In this document: in pieces, positions 7,765-15,280 of the stretch | Layout: the number at the start of each line of letters is the position of its first letter | Numbering within the stretch: position 1 is the first letter of the stretch | Assembly: GCA_902826165.1 (NCBI GenBank) | Contig: CADEDV010000012.1 | Coordinates: 40,663-102,593, forward strand | Origin: an uncultured Bacteroidota bacterium | GTDB lineage: Bacteria; Bacteroidota; Bacteroidia; Chitinophagales; Chitinophagaceae | Direction: 5' to 3' | Length of the DNA stretch: 61,931 nt | Notes under the pieces: model-generated | The model's input: only the letters and a program-made list of their open reading frames with translations | Told to the model about the DNA's origin: nothing | Databases searched by the model: none | Program-made: the position numbers and the translations under genes

Positions 7765-9684
7765 TTACCATTTGAGTTCAAGCTTATTATTCTTTCGCTC
7801 CACATCGGCCATCCGCTGGGAAGGGTCAATCTCCGCTACTGTGACATCTAAGAGTTTACGGTTGGTTTCAATAATATAGACAGGGTGTGTCCATTTCCAG
7901 GCATCATAAACTTTACGGGGAATAGAAGCATCTTCTGCCGGCTTTTCACCATACATCAGGTCAAGAGGGATATAATGCAGTTCCTTAGTCCCGTCTTTGA
8001 ACGTTAATTGCAGGTCAACTGGCATAGGAACCAGACCAACTCTGCTCAGGCGAAGTTTTGTTTTGCCGCCTTCCTCCCATAAACTATCAATGGCATAGTC
8101 AATCGTCTTGATTGAATTGACCCAGTATTCTTTATACCAGTCCAATTGCAAGCCACTTGTTTTTTCAGCCACCCGCATAAAATCATTTACATCGGGGTGT
8201 TTAAACCGCCATTGGTTATAATAGGCTAACAAAATCTTATCCCGCACATCTGCTCCTGTGATATATCCCAATTGTTCTATAAATACAGATCCTTTGGTAT
8301 AAGCGGCATTGGTGTACGCAAAATTGGTATTGAAATGATCTGCATGTGTTGTTAACGGCTCTTCCTTATTACTTCTTGCTAATGCATAATAACCCCTGTA
8401 ATTGCCCGCCTGTGCAAAAGCCGTATCTTTTTCCAAATACGCCATCACTCTTGATTCTGCATAGCTGGTAAATCCTTCATCCATCCAGGCATATAAAGCT
8501 TCGTTGGTGCCCATCAGCATCTGGTACCAGCTGTGCATCCATTCGTGAATGATCAGATCAGGCCCGGCACCTTTCAGCAAAGTAGCCATCGGGTATTCCA
8601 TGCCTCCGTCCCCTCCCTGTATAAAGGAATATTGTTTATATGGATACTTACCAAAGGTCTTATCCATAAATGGCAATGCCAGTGCAGCTACTTCCAGCAC
8701 CTCTTCCCACTGACCTTTGTAAAAAGCCACAAAGTTGTCTGGGTTATTTTTAAAACTTGCTTTTCTTGCGGCCGGCAATGCTTCATATTGTTTCTTCAAC
8801 AACTCCGGATCAATTTTATAAAAAGCATGCAGTACCATCCCATCTCTTACTGGTTTTGAAATATGTGTGTACTCCGGGTCCGCAGCCCAGACAAAATCAT
8901 GCACATTGGGAGCGATGAAATGCCAGAGCAGTTTTTCACCAGCTGGTCTTATCACTTTGGCACCTGGAGCTTCATACCCATACCCTACCTGGTTGGGATT
9001 TTGAAGGTAACCGGTTGCCCCAAGCACATAGCTTTTATCAATTGATATTTTCACATCAAAATCACCCCATACGCCATAGAATTCACGGGCTATATAAGGA
9101 TTAGGATGCCAGCCATCTTTATCATACTCGCAGAGCTTGGGATACCATTGGCTCATGCTAAACCGAACACCTTCTGCATTATCCCTGCCACTACGGCGAA
9201 TTTGCAATGGCACCTGCGCTTCAAACTCCATTTCGAATACCACTTTGGCTTTCGGTAAAATGGGTTTATCCAGTTTTACTTCCAGGATGGTCTCCAGTAT
9301 TTTAAAAGCCTGTGGTTTACCATTCATTTTAAAGGACAATACTTTCTGATACCCGATCTCCTCCGTATTTAATTTGCTGATCCTGTCTTTTACACGACCG
9401 TCCCAATCCGCACCGCGGGGTCCCTGAATGGTTCCCTGCCGCTGGCTTCTTACATCCATCATACTGCCCGGCTGAAAAGCATTCCAGTACAGATGATAAA
9501 ACACTTTCGTCAGTGTATCCGGTGAATTGTTCCAATACTCTAATTTTTGTTTACCTGTAAACTGGTTGACTTTGGCATTCACATCAACTTGCATCGAGTA
9601 TTTAACCCGTTGCTGCCAATACCCGGTTTGTGCCATGGCAATCAGTGGCAACATGGCTATCATGCTAATCAGAACTTTCTTCAT
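7765..9684 (-). CDS. M1 family metallopeptidase (exported aminopeptidase)
   Basis: A gluzincin aminopeptidase that removes N-terminal residues from peptides, probably in the periplasm because a signal peptide (MKKVLISMIAMLPLIAMA) is present. The 639-residue protein has an N-terminal beta domain, the exopeptidase signature GGMEYP near residue 360, the zinc motif HEWMHSW near residue 380, and the third ligand in MDEGFTSYAES about 20 residues on. The C-terminal part is a beta domain without further recognisable motifs. It lies 21 bases downstream of an M28 peptidase gene and is probably co-transcribed with it as a peptide-degrading pair. Transcription ends at the hairpin at 7711-7741. Confidence 0.92.
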   Translation of the reverse strand: MKKVLISMIAMLPLIAMAQTGYWQQRVKYSMQVDVNAKVNQFTGKQKLEYWNNSPDTLTKVFYHLYWNAFQPGSMMDVRSQRQGTIQGPRGADWDGRVKDRISKLNTEEIGYQKVLSFKMNGKPQAFKILETILEVKLDKPILPKAKVVFEMEFEAQVPLQIRRSGRDNAEGVRFSMSQWYPKLCEYDKDGWHPNPYIAREFYGVWGDFDVKISIDKSYVLGATGYLQNPNQVGYGYEAPGAKVIRPAGEKLLWHFIAPNVHDFVWAADPEYTHISKPVRDGMVLHAFYKIDPELLKKQYEALPAARKASFKNNPDNFVAFYKGQWEEVLEVAALALPFMDKTFGKYPYKQYSFIQGGDGGMEYPMATLLKGAGPDLIIHEWMHSWYQMLMGTNEALYAWMDEGFTSYAESRVMAYLEKDTAFAQAGNYRGYYALARSNKEEPLTTHADHFNTNFAYTNAAYTKGSVFIEQLGYITGADVRDKILLAYYNQWRFKHPDVNDFMRVAEKTSGLQLDWYKEYWVNSIKTIDYAIDSLWEEGGKTKLRLSRVGLVPMPVDLQLTFKDGTKELHYIPLDLMYGEKPAEDASIPRKVYDAWKWTHPVYIIETNRKLLDVTVAEIDPSQRMADVERKNNKLELKW

Positions 9685-9705
9685 GTAGAACTATTAATTG
9701 ATTGA

Positions 9706-10851
9706 TTATTTACCCATTAGTTTTTCGTTGAACTTCACTACCAGTTTGAACAGGTCTTCATGTTCATTCAATGGCAAGGTGGCCGGCTTATCAAATACAT
9801 CGTGATAAGCTTTGATTCCTCCCAAGGTATAAAAGAAAAAAGCCGGTACACCTTTCTCCGTAAAATGATAATGATCGCTGTTGGCTGCTTTGCCCCTCGC
9901 ATTGATCGCTGCCAGTAATTTATATTCTTTATTGACTGCATTCATCATGGCAAACTCGTTCGGAAATTCGGTTGCATTTACCACGGTAATTCCCTCCTCA
10001 CCAGTTCCCGCCAGATCCGTATTGGTCAAAAAACGGATACTCTTTAGTGGTACGAGCGGATGCTCCGTAAAATATTTAGAGCCGACGAGACCTGCTTCTT
10101 CCCCGGCAAAACAAAGAAACCCGATGGAATAAGGTTGGGGATTGGCTGCATAATAACGGGCCAGGTTCAGCAATAAGGCAACGCCACTTGCATTGTCATT
10201 CGCCCCGGGAAAATAAGTATCCTTTCCCATGCCGCCCAGGTGATCATAATGCGCTGTGATAAGGATAATGGAATCCGGTTTAGTAGTGCCTTTTACCATC
10301 CCACAAACATTGGCTGCCTTAAATTCATTGATCAGCCTGTTTTCAATATTCACTTTAAAAGAAGAAGGATTGCTTACGGCTTTTTTATCTACGAGTACAA
10401 CAGAGTACCCGGCTTGTTGACCTGCTACAGACCAGGTAAGTTTATCTTCCAGCACCACGATAAAAGCGTTTTCCCGGTTCACAAACTGCACACTGTCTGC
10501 CTGTACAAAATTCCCTTTCCCTTTAACCCCTTTGCAATCCGGGCTTACAATGAAATCCTTTCCGGGCACCAGGTCTTTGCCATTAATACTTAATTCCATT
10601 TTCCCGGGAAACGTATTGACCGGGTAGGAAAAGGGCTGAAGAAAATCCTTCCCTTTCATGGGTTGCAAACCGAAGGATTGAAATTGACCGGCCAAAAAAT
10701 CAGCCGCCTTTTGCATTCCGTCGTTGGTATAGCCACGGCCCCAGAAAGTAGAAGAAGTCAGTGTATCCACCATCTTACGACCGAAGGCAATATCCTGGGA
10801 AAAACTATTTAAACTGGTAAAACATATTGCAATGAACAAGCCTCTTTTCAT
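9706..10851 (-). CDS. M28 family metallopeptidase (exported)
   Basis: A di-zinc aminopeptidase of the M28 family, exported by a signal peptide (MKRGLFIAICFTSLNSFSQ). Catalytic-site motifs are in order: ITAHYDHLGG (first zinc histidine), GANDNASGVA (bridging aspartate), CFAGEEAGLVGS (catalytic Glu-Glu), NTDLAG (aspartate ligand) and a late SDHYHF (histidine ligand). Between signal peptide and catalytic domain is an inserted PA-like region (about 95-190). The 381-residue length fits. It is first in a two-gene unit with the M1 peptidase at 7765-9684, and a second M28 gene lies at 17567-18850. Confidence 0.92.
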   Translation of the reverse strand: MKRGLFIAICFTSLNSFSQDIAFGRKMVDTLTSSTFWGRGYTNDGMQKAADFLAGQFQSFGLQPMKGKDFLQPFSYPVNTFPGKMELSINGKDLVPGKDFIVSPDCKGVKGKGNFVQADSVQFVNRENAFIVVLEDKLTWSVAGQQAGYSVVLVDKKAVSNPSSFKVNIENRLINEFKAANVCGMVKGTTKPDSIILITAHYDHLGGMGKDTYFPGANDNASGVALLLNLARYYAANPQPYSIGFLCFAGEEAGLVGSKYFTEHPLVPLKSIRFLTNTDLAGTGEEGITVVNATEFPNEFAMMNAVNKEYKLLAAINARGKAANSDHYHFTEKGVPAFFFYTLGGIKAYHDVFDKPATLPLNEHEDLFKLVVKFNEKLMGK

Positions 10852-10915
10852 TTGTTGTCTTTTTTGGGTGGCTCAAAATAGTAAAATTCGTTCATTCACT
10901 GTTACCATTAAAACA

Positions 10916-10955
10916 AAATTGACCGGCGGTTCCGGACAGAACCGCTGGTCAATTT
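10916..10955 (-). terminator. Strong terminator of the PepSY-like gene
   Basis: A 16-base stem (10916-10931 with 10940-10955) containing one G-U pair and an eight-base loop. On the minus strand it is followed by TTTTGTTTT, so it ends transcription of the gene at 10986-11435 before the M28 gene. Confidence 0.8.
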
Positions 10956-10985
10956 GCTATCAATCCTCTTTTAAAGGATAAATAA

Positions 10986-11435
10986 TTATAATGTTACTGC
11001 TGAGCGAAGCAGACGTCCCTTTTCATTGAAATAAAGAAATTTCTTCTGCAGATCATTCTTCTCCACTTTTAACCTGTATTGCACTACATCACCCGGCAGG
11101 TAAATAATTTTTACATCTGCCACTTCCTGATCCGCATATTTGCTTTTTTGAAAACCGTCCTTTACTGCCTCGGTGAGTTTATCATAGCTCCATTCTTTCT
11201 GGGTGCTTTTCCAGATGCCTTTATTACTGTATTCAGCATTCATGTGTTCACCATCCAGGTCAAACTCAACATTGACGTTCACAATATCATTACTCCATTT
11301 CACATTTGTCGCAGAGGGGTATTGTTTGGCAAAATTTTCTTTCGCTTGTTCCGGAACAGAAGTGATCTGTGCAAACCCGGCTGAGGTTATTAATGAAAGG
11401 CAGAGATACAAAGTGGCAATACGAAGTGATTTCAT
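10986..11435 (-). CDS. Exported PepSY-like (DUF2874-type) domain protein
   Basis: A 149-residue periplasmic or surface protein with a Sec signal peptide (MKSLRIATLYLCLSLITSAGFA). The mature part follows the pattern of putative PepSY-like proteins common in Bacteroidota: VPEQAKENFAKQYPSATNVKW, then a beta hairpin with FDLDGEHMNAEYSNKGIW, then a second helix AVKDGFQKSKYADQEV and a final strand pair. No catalytic residues are visible. The role of the family is unknown; binding of peptide or protease inhibition is only a general suggestion. It is monocistronic, closed by the terminator at 10916-10955. Confidence 0.75.
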   Translation of the reverse strand: MKSLRIATLYLCLSLITSAGFAQITSVPEQAKENFAKQYPSATNVKWSNDIVNVNVEFDLDGEHMNAEYSNKGIWKSTQKEWSYDKLTEAVKDGFQKSKYADQEVADVKIIYLPGDVVQYRLKVEKNDLQKKFLYFNEKGRLLRSAVTL

Positions 11436-11500
11436 AACAGTGGCATTTTATTGATTGCTGTAAACAGGAAAAAATAATGCCAGTTTTGGTTAAGGAACTC

Positions 11501-12169
11501 TTAGTCAGTTTTTCCAGCTACAACAATAACTATCTCTCCTTTGACCGTTTTTTGGCTGAAATAGTCAGCTACTTCCCGGAGAGTACCTCGTTTATTTTCT
11601 TCAAACATTTTTGTCAGTTCACGACTTACGGAACACACTCGGTCTTCGCCAAAATAAGTGATGAATTCCTCCAACGTTTTTACCAGGCGAACAGGAGATT
11701 CATAAAAGATCAGGGTTCTTTCTTCCTCAGCCAGTTGTTTTAATAGGGTCTGCCTTCCTTTTTTTAAGGGTAAAAAACCTTCAAAACTAAAACGGTTCGC
11801 GGGAATACCACTGTTGACCAATGCCGGAACAAATGCGGTGGCACCGGGCAGGCATTCCACTTTTACACCAACTTTTATACACTCTCTTACCAATAGAAAT
11901 GCAGGATCAGAAATTCCGGGTGTACCGGCATCGGTTATGACCGCCATTTTTTTCCCGGCGGATAACTGGTCTACCAAATGCTGCAGCACCTTGTGTTCGT
12001 TGTGCTGGTGATAAGGAGAAACCGGTTTACTGATCTGGTAATGATTGAGCAGGTGGGAACTGGTTCTTGTATCCTCTGCGAGAATAAGATCAACCTCCTT
12101 CAGTACTTCCAGTGCACGAAGCGTAATATCTTTGAGATTACCGATAGGAGTGGGAACCAGGTAGAGCAT
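11501..12169 (-). CDS. rsmI: 16S rRNA (cytidine-1402-2'-O)-methyltransferase RsmI
   Basis: RsmI adds a 2'-O-methyl group to C1402 of 16S rRNA in the decoding centre. The 222-residue protein shows LYLVPTPIGNLKDIT at the N-terminus, DLILAEDTRTSSHLL, SAGKKMAVITDAGTPGISDP, CLPGATAFVPALVNSG and the C-terminal KMFEENKRGT and KGEIVIVVAG. These are the tetrapyrrole-methylase-fold signatures of RsmI. It lacks the C-terminal extension of the E. coli protein, as is normal in this phylum. It lies downstream of purS on the same strand, separated by an inverted pair of octamer arrays. Confidence 0.95.
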   Translation of the reverse strand: MLYLVPTPIGNLKDITLRALEVLKEVDLILAEDTRTSSHLLNHYQISKPVSPYHQHNEHKVLQHLVDQLSAGKKMAVITDAGTPGISDPAFLLVRECIKVGVKVECLPGATAFVPALVNSGIPANRFSFEGFLPLKKGRQTLLKQLAEEERTLIFYESPVRLVKTLEEFITYFGEDRVCSVSRELTKMFEENKRGTLREVADYFSQKTVKGEIVIVVAGKTD

Positions 12170-12247
12170 AGTTGATAAGTTGATATATGCTTAGTTGATA
12201 AGTGCCGAATCCGCTTCAACTCATCAACCTGTCAACTAGTTAACTGA
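12170..12247. repeat. Inverted pair of degenerate octamer arrays
   Basis: Starting at the rsmI start codon, the plus strand carries repeated AGTTGATA units (12170-12203). Ending over the purS stop codon, the minus strand carries AGTTAACT, AGTTGACA, GGTTGATG and AGTTGAAG (12214-12247). Both follow an eight-base pattern near RGTTRAYN, in opposite orientations, around a ten-base centre. The region could fold as an imperfect hairpin. It has no gene. Confidence 0.6.
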
Positions 12248-12481
12248 CACTTCAAAATATTCCATCACCGGGTTGGAGAGCAGTTTCTTGCTGGCTTCTT
12301 CAGCAATGGCTTTTGCATTCTCGGGTGAATCGGCTGTTACCTGTAGTGTAATGTTCTTACCTACTCTTACATCTTCCACCCCATTTAAGCCGAGGTTTTG
12401 TAAACCGCCCATCACTGCTTTTCCCTGCGGATCGAGCAATTCTTTCAGCGGCATTACTTTTATCTGAACCGTATAGGTCAT
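12236..12481 (-). CDS. purS: Phosphoribosylformylglycinamidine synthase subunit PurS
   Basis: PurS is the small subunit that bridges PurL and the glutaminase PurQ in the FGAM synthase step of purine synthesis. The 81-residue protein matches the family in length and pattern: YTVQIKVMPLKELLDPQGKAV, LGLNGVEDVRVGKNITL and a final helix-strand AEEASKKLLSNPVMEYFEV. Its ATG overlaps the pssA stop in an ATGA arrangement, so it is translationally coupled to pssA. No purL or purQ is nearby. Confidence 0.9.
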   Translation of the reverse strand: MTYTVQIKVMPLKELLDPQGKAVMGGLQNLGLNGVEDVRVGKNITLQVTADSPENAKAIAEEASKKLLSNPVMEYFEVSVN

Positions 12482-13263
12482 GCTGTTTTATTTTTAAAGA
12501 GCAAAGATACCAAAACATACGTGATGAAAATGACCGGGACGGCCAGCCAACCCAATAAAAATATCGCAGCAAGTCCCACCAGGGCAATCACAATGAAAGG
12601 CATAGCGGATTTTATAGTCAGCCCTTTGAACTTCAATGCCAGCATGGGCAAAGAAGAAACCATCAGGAAGCTCAGTACTGCAACAACGGCATACCAGAAC
12701 CATTTATTCAATAATACCTCAACAATGGCGGCATTATCAGCAAACCAGTAGATCAATGGGAAAGACGCCACGGTTAATCCGACGGCAGGTGTGGGAACGC
12801 CCCGAAAACCATACGCCTGCCGGGTATCCAAATTGAATTTACCCAGGCGCCAGGCCGCTGCTGCCGCAACAATAAAAGCAGGCACTAACCAAATCATGGA
12901 AGCATCCAAGGCACCACTTTCCTGTGCTACACTCAACCGGAGAAACTGGTAGATGATCATAGCCGGAGCCACGCCAAAACTTACCACATCTGCTAAGGAA
13001 TCTAATTGTTTGCCTAATTCGGAGGTGGCTTTGAATAATCTTGCCACAAAGCCATCCAGGAAATCAACAAGGCCGGCAAGCCCGATAAAAAGCGATGCCA
13101 GTACAATTTTCTCCGGCATGTTTTCCAACTGAACAGGTGTTGTGAGGATATTTCCAGCATCATCCAATGGCAGCAGGATAACTCCTTGTTGCAGGGTGAA
13201 AACGATAGCAATACAGCCAAAAACCAGGTTCAGCAGCGTAAATAAATTGGGGATTTGTTTCAT
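12478..13263 (-). CDS. pssA: CDP-diacylglycerol-serine O-phosphatidyltransferase
   Basis: This integral membrane enzyme transfers a phosphatidyl group from CDP-diacylglycerol to serine, giving the precursor of phosphatidylethanolamine. The 261-residue protein shows the complete CDP-alcohol phosphatidyltransferase motif: DFLDGFVARL, then G and two aspartates in GKQLDSLAD, at the family spacing. About seven membrane helices are visible, beginning MKQIPNLFTLLNLVFGC, a start common to PssA proteins. The assignment to serine as acceptor rests on this N-terminus and the VVSFGVAPA segment. The gene overlaps purS by four bases. A heptamer array begins directly upstream of its start codon. Confidence 0.9.
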   Translation of the reverse strand: MKQIPNLFTLLNLVFGCIAIVFTLQQGVILLPLDDAGNILTTPVQLENMPEKIVLASLFIGLAGLVDFLDGFVARLFKATSELGKQLDSLADVVSFGVAPAMIIYQFLRLSVAQESGALDASMIWLVPAFIVAAAAAWRLGKFNLDTRQAYGFRGVPTPAVGLTVASFPLIYWFADNAAIVEVLLNKWFWYAVVAVLSFLMVSSLPMLALKFKGLTIKSAMPFIVIALVGLAAIFLLGWLAVPVIFITYVLVSLLFKNKTA

Positions 13264-13302
13264 AGATTGGTCGATAGTCCATGGTCAACAGACCACAGTT
13301 CA
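13264..13302. repeat. Heptamer array, left arm of the S23 cassette
   Basis: Degenerate seven-base units (pattern near ATAGTCC/ATGGTCA/ACAGACC) run from the pssA start codon to the S23 stop codon. It includes ATAGTCCATGGTC at 13274-13286, which recurs perfectly and inverted at 13712-13724. Confidence 0.7.
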
Positions 13303-13656
13303 GTCGTTTAAAGTATTAATAAATGCTTGTATCATTTTCACCAATATTTCAACCCGGTTGTACAGTTCTGTAAATTTTTCATCTCCCAGGTATCCTCTTC
13401 TTCTTGCCAAATATAAGCAACCCACCACTTCAAGGGCAGAACGGTTGGCAATTACCAGGAATCTTCTGAATTCTGCGTTGGTTAAACCAGTAGATCCTTC
13501 AACAATGTTGAGGGATACTGAATTGGCAGCCCTTCTAACCTGGCTTGAAAGGGAATAAAGTTCGTGAGCAGGAAAAGTATGTGCCAGTGAGTCAACCTCA
13601 TCAGTTAATTCCAACGACAATTGCCACACTTTTAAATTCTCAAACTTAAATGCCAT
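13300..13656 (-). CDS. Four-helix-bundle protein of the S23 (23S rRNA intervening sequence) family
   Basis: A 118-residue all-helical protein with family hallmarks: FENLKVWQLSLELTDEVDSL, YSLSSQVRRAANSVSLNIVEG, FRRFLVIANRSALEVVGCLYLA and a C-terminal helix ending LVKMIQAFI. S23 proteins are encoded in 23S rRNA intervening sequences of some bacteria and resemble the Avd accessory proteins of diversity-generating retroelements. No molecular role is established. Here it lies outside an rRNA operon, between pepP and pssA, and is enclosed by inverted heptamer arrays with a 13-base perfect inverted repeat. This suggests a small mobile cassette. The start ATG at 13656 fits the family. Confidence 0.9.
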   Translation of the reverse strand: MAFKFENLKVWQLSLELTDEVDSLAHTFPAHELYSLSSQVRRAANSVSLNIVEGSTGLTNAEFRRFLVIANRSALEVVGCLYLARRRGYLGDEKFTELYNRVEILVKMIQAFINTLND

Positions 13657-13692
13657 GCTATGCTTTATTACATATCTGACTTTAGGGTTCGG

Positions 13693-13727
13693 CTATGGTC
13701 TATTGACTATCGACCATGGACTATTTC
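13693..13727. repeat. Heptamer array, right arm of the S23 cassette
   Basis: Units CTATGGT, CTATTGA, CTATCGA, CCATGGA and CTATTTC lie in exact seven-base phase and overlap the pepP stop codon at 13721-13723. GACCATGGACTAT (13712-13724) is the reverse complement of the left-arm sequence at 13274-13286. Confidence 0.75.
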
Positions 13728-15013
13728 CTTTTCATCAACGCCTCGATCTCCTCTACCGTGATCGGGATATTCTTCATCAGGTCTTTATTACCATTCTTCG
13801 TGATCCAGAGATTATTCTCGATCCGGATACCCATTTGTTCTTCTTCAATATAAATACCGGGTTCGACGGTAAATACCATTCCTGCTTTAATGGGTTCGGT
13901 CCTGGTACCAAGATCATGTACATCCACTCCTAAATGATGCGAGATACCATGATATAAATATTTGCGGTAAGCCCTGTTCTCCGGATCTTCATTTTTCACC
14001 TCTGACTTTTTCAGCAAACCGATCTTCAGGAATTGTTGTGTTGCTTCCTCCCCTACTTTATCCGTATAATCCAATATGCTGATGCCCGGCTTTAATAAAC
14101 TCTTTGCGTAATCATGTAAATGCAAACAAGCATTATAAACCGTTTTCTGCCTGCGGGTAAATTTGCCATTGACAGGAATAGTTCTTGTCAGGTCGGCACA
14201 ATAGCCGCCATACTCGGCGCCAAAATCCATTAAGATCAATTCGCCATCCTTACACTCCTGGTTGTTAGAAACATAATGTAATGTCCGGGCCCTGTCGCCA
14301 CTGGCAATGATACTGCCATATGCTTCACCGGTAGCCCGTTGCGATAAGAAAGAATGATATATCTCTGCTTCAATCTCATATTCCATCACCCCTGGCCTGA
14401 TGAATTGCAGCAAACGACGAAATGTATTATCGGTAATATCAATAGCCTGTTGCATCACTTCCACCTCGAAAGCCGTTTTAATGGCCCGCAGTTCTTTCAT
14501 GATCTTTGCTGCCCTTATATAATGATGCAGCGGGTAGCGGCTTTTCATTTCATCAATGAAACGATAATCCCTGGTACGAACAAGACTGGCTTTGCGGTCG
14601 TTCTCGTTACTATCGAGATAAATATTATCTGCCAAATGAATCCAGGGCTGCAATAAACCATCCAGGCTATCCACCCACACAATGGTTTTTATACCACTGA
14701 TATCCTGTGCTTCCTTCACCCTTAATCGTTTCCCATCCCATTTTTCCTTTAACTCGTTGGGGCGAACCAGTACCAGCACTTCCCGGTATTTCGGATCCGG
14801 GTTATCCGGGAACAGGATCACCATACTATCCTCCTGCGTAATGCCGCTTAACCAGAACACATCGCTGTTTTGTTTGAACCGGTAGATCGCATCGCCGTTA
14901 CTCGGCACTTCATCATTACTTACAAAAATGGCAATGGAGCTTTTCTGTAACTGGCTTGCAAACCGCTTCCTGTTTTGGATAAAAATCTCAGGATTAAGAG
15001 GTAAATACTTCAT
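13721..15013 (-). CDS. pepP: Xaa-Pro aminopeptidase (M24B, aminopeptidase P)
   Basis: A di-manganese enzyme that removes an N-terminal residue preceding proline, probably cytosolic as no signal peptide is present. The protein has an N-terminal AMP_N domain (YLPLNPEIFIQNRKRF, then FWLSGITQEDS) and a pita-bread catalytic domain with metal ligands in LILMDFGAEYGGYCADLTR, HGISHHLGVDVHD, FTVEPGIYI and GIRIENNLWI. I choose the ATG at 15013 (MKYLPLN, 430 aa): the upstream ATG at 15046 would lie before the promoter at 15031-15058. The array of the S23 cassette abuts its stop codon. Confidence 0.93.
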   Translation of the reverse strand: MKYLPLNPEIFIQNRKRFASQLQKSSIAIFVSNDEVPSNGDAIYRFKQNSDVFWLSGITQEDSMVILFPDNPDPKYREVLVLVRPNELKEKWDGKRLRVKEAQDISGIKTIVWVDSLDGLLQPWIHLADNIYLDSNENDRKASLVRTRDYRFIDEMKSRYPLHHYIRAAKIMKELRAIKTAFEVEVMQQAIDITDNTFRRLLQFIRPGVMEYEIEAEIYHSFLSQRATGEAYGSIIASGDRARTLHYVSNNQECKDGELILMDFGAEYGGYCADLTRTIPVNGKFTRRQKTVYNACLHLHDYAKSLLKPGISILDYTDKVGEEATQQFLKIGLLKKSEVKNEDPENRAYRKYLYHGISHHLGVDVHDLGTRTEPIKAGMVFTVEPGIYIEEEQMGIRIENNLWITKNGNKDLMKNIPITVEEIEALMKRK

Positions 15014-15030
15014 GAAAAGGGATTTAGGGC

Positions 15031-15058
15031 TAAAGATAACGACCATTTATATCGGCAA
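15031..15058 (-). promoter_or_regulatory. pepP promoter
   Basis: On the minus strand, TTG (15058-15056) is followed after 17 bases by TATCTTTA (15038-15031), close to the TAnnTTTG consensus. It lies 17 bases before the chosen ATG at 15013. Confidence 0.5.
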
Positions 15059-15221
15059 CCTGACTTTCATCACAAAACAGGGTAAGCAGGTTAAAAATGG
15101 ATGTTTTTCAAGAAAATCTCAGGGTTTTTAAAAGCCTTCAATTTTCGTCCTAAAATTTTGAAAATGAGCATTATTAGCTTTAAAAAATTAGGCAGTGTCC
15201 AATGTGTAGCACTAACACCCG

Positions 15222-15254
15222 TTTGTATAAAACAAGGTTTGTGACTTACCTTTG
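15222..15254 (+). promoter_or_regulatory. pckA promoter
   Basis: TTTG (15222-15225), 21 bases, then TACCTTTG (15247-15254), a perfect Bacteroidota -7 box. Predicted transcription start near 15260, giving a leader of about 20 bases to the ATG at 15281. Confidence 0.65.
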
Positions 15255-15280
15255 TCTCTTCAACAAATTTGCTTGCTTTT

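Noticed and set aside
13264-13727. CRISPR-like or direct-repeat array around the S23 gene
   Set aside because: Units are seven bases, degenerate and inverted on the two sides, without spacers.
15047-15221. A small gene between pepP and pckA
   Set aside because: The minus-strand frame here runs into pckA and lacks protein-like composition; the region is explained by two promoters.
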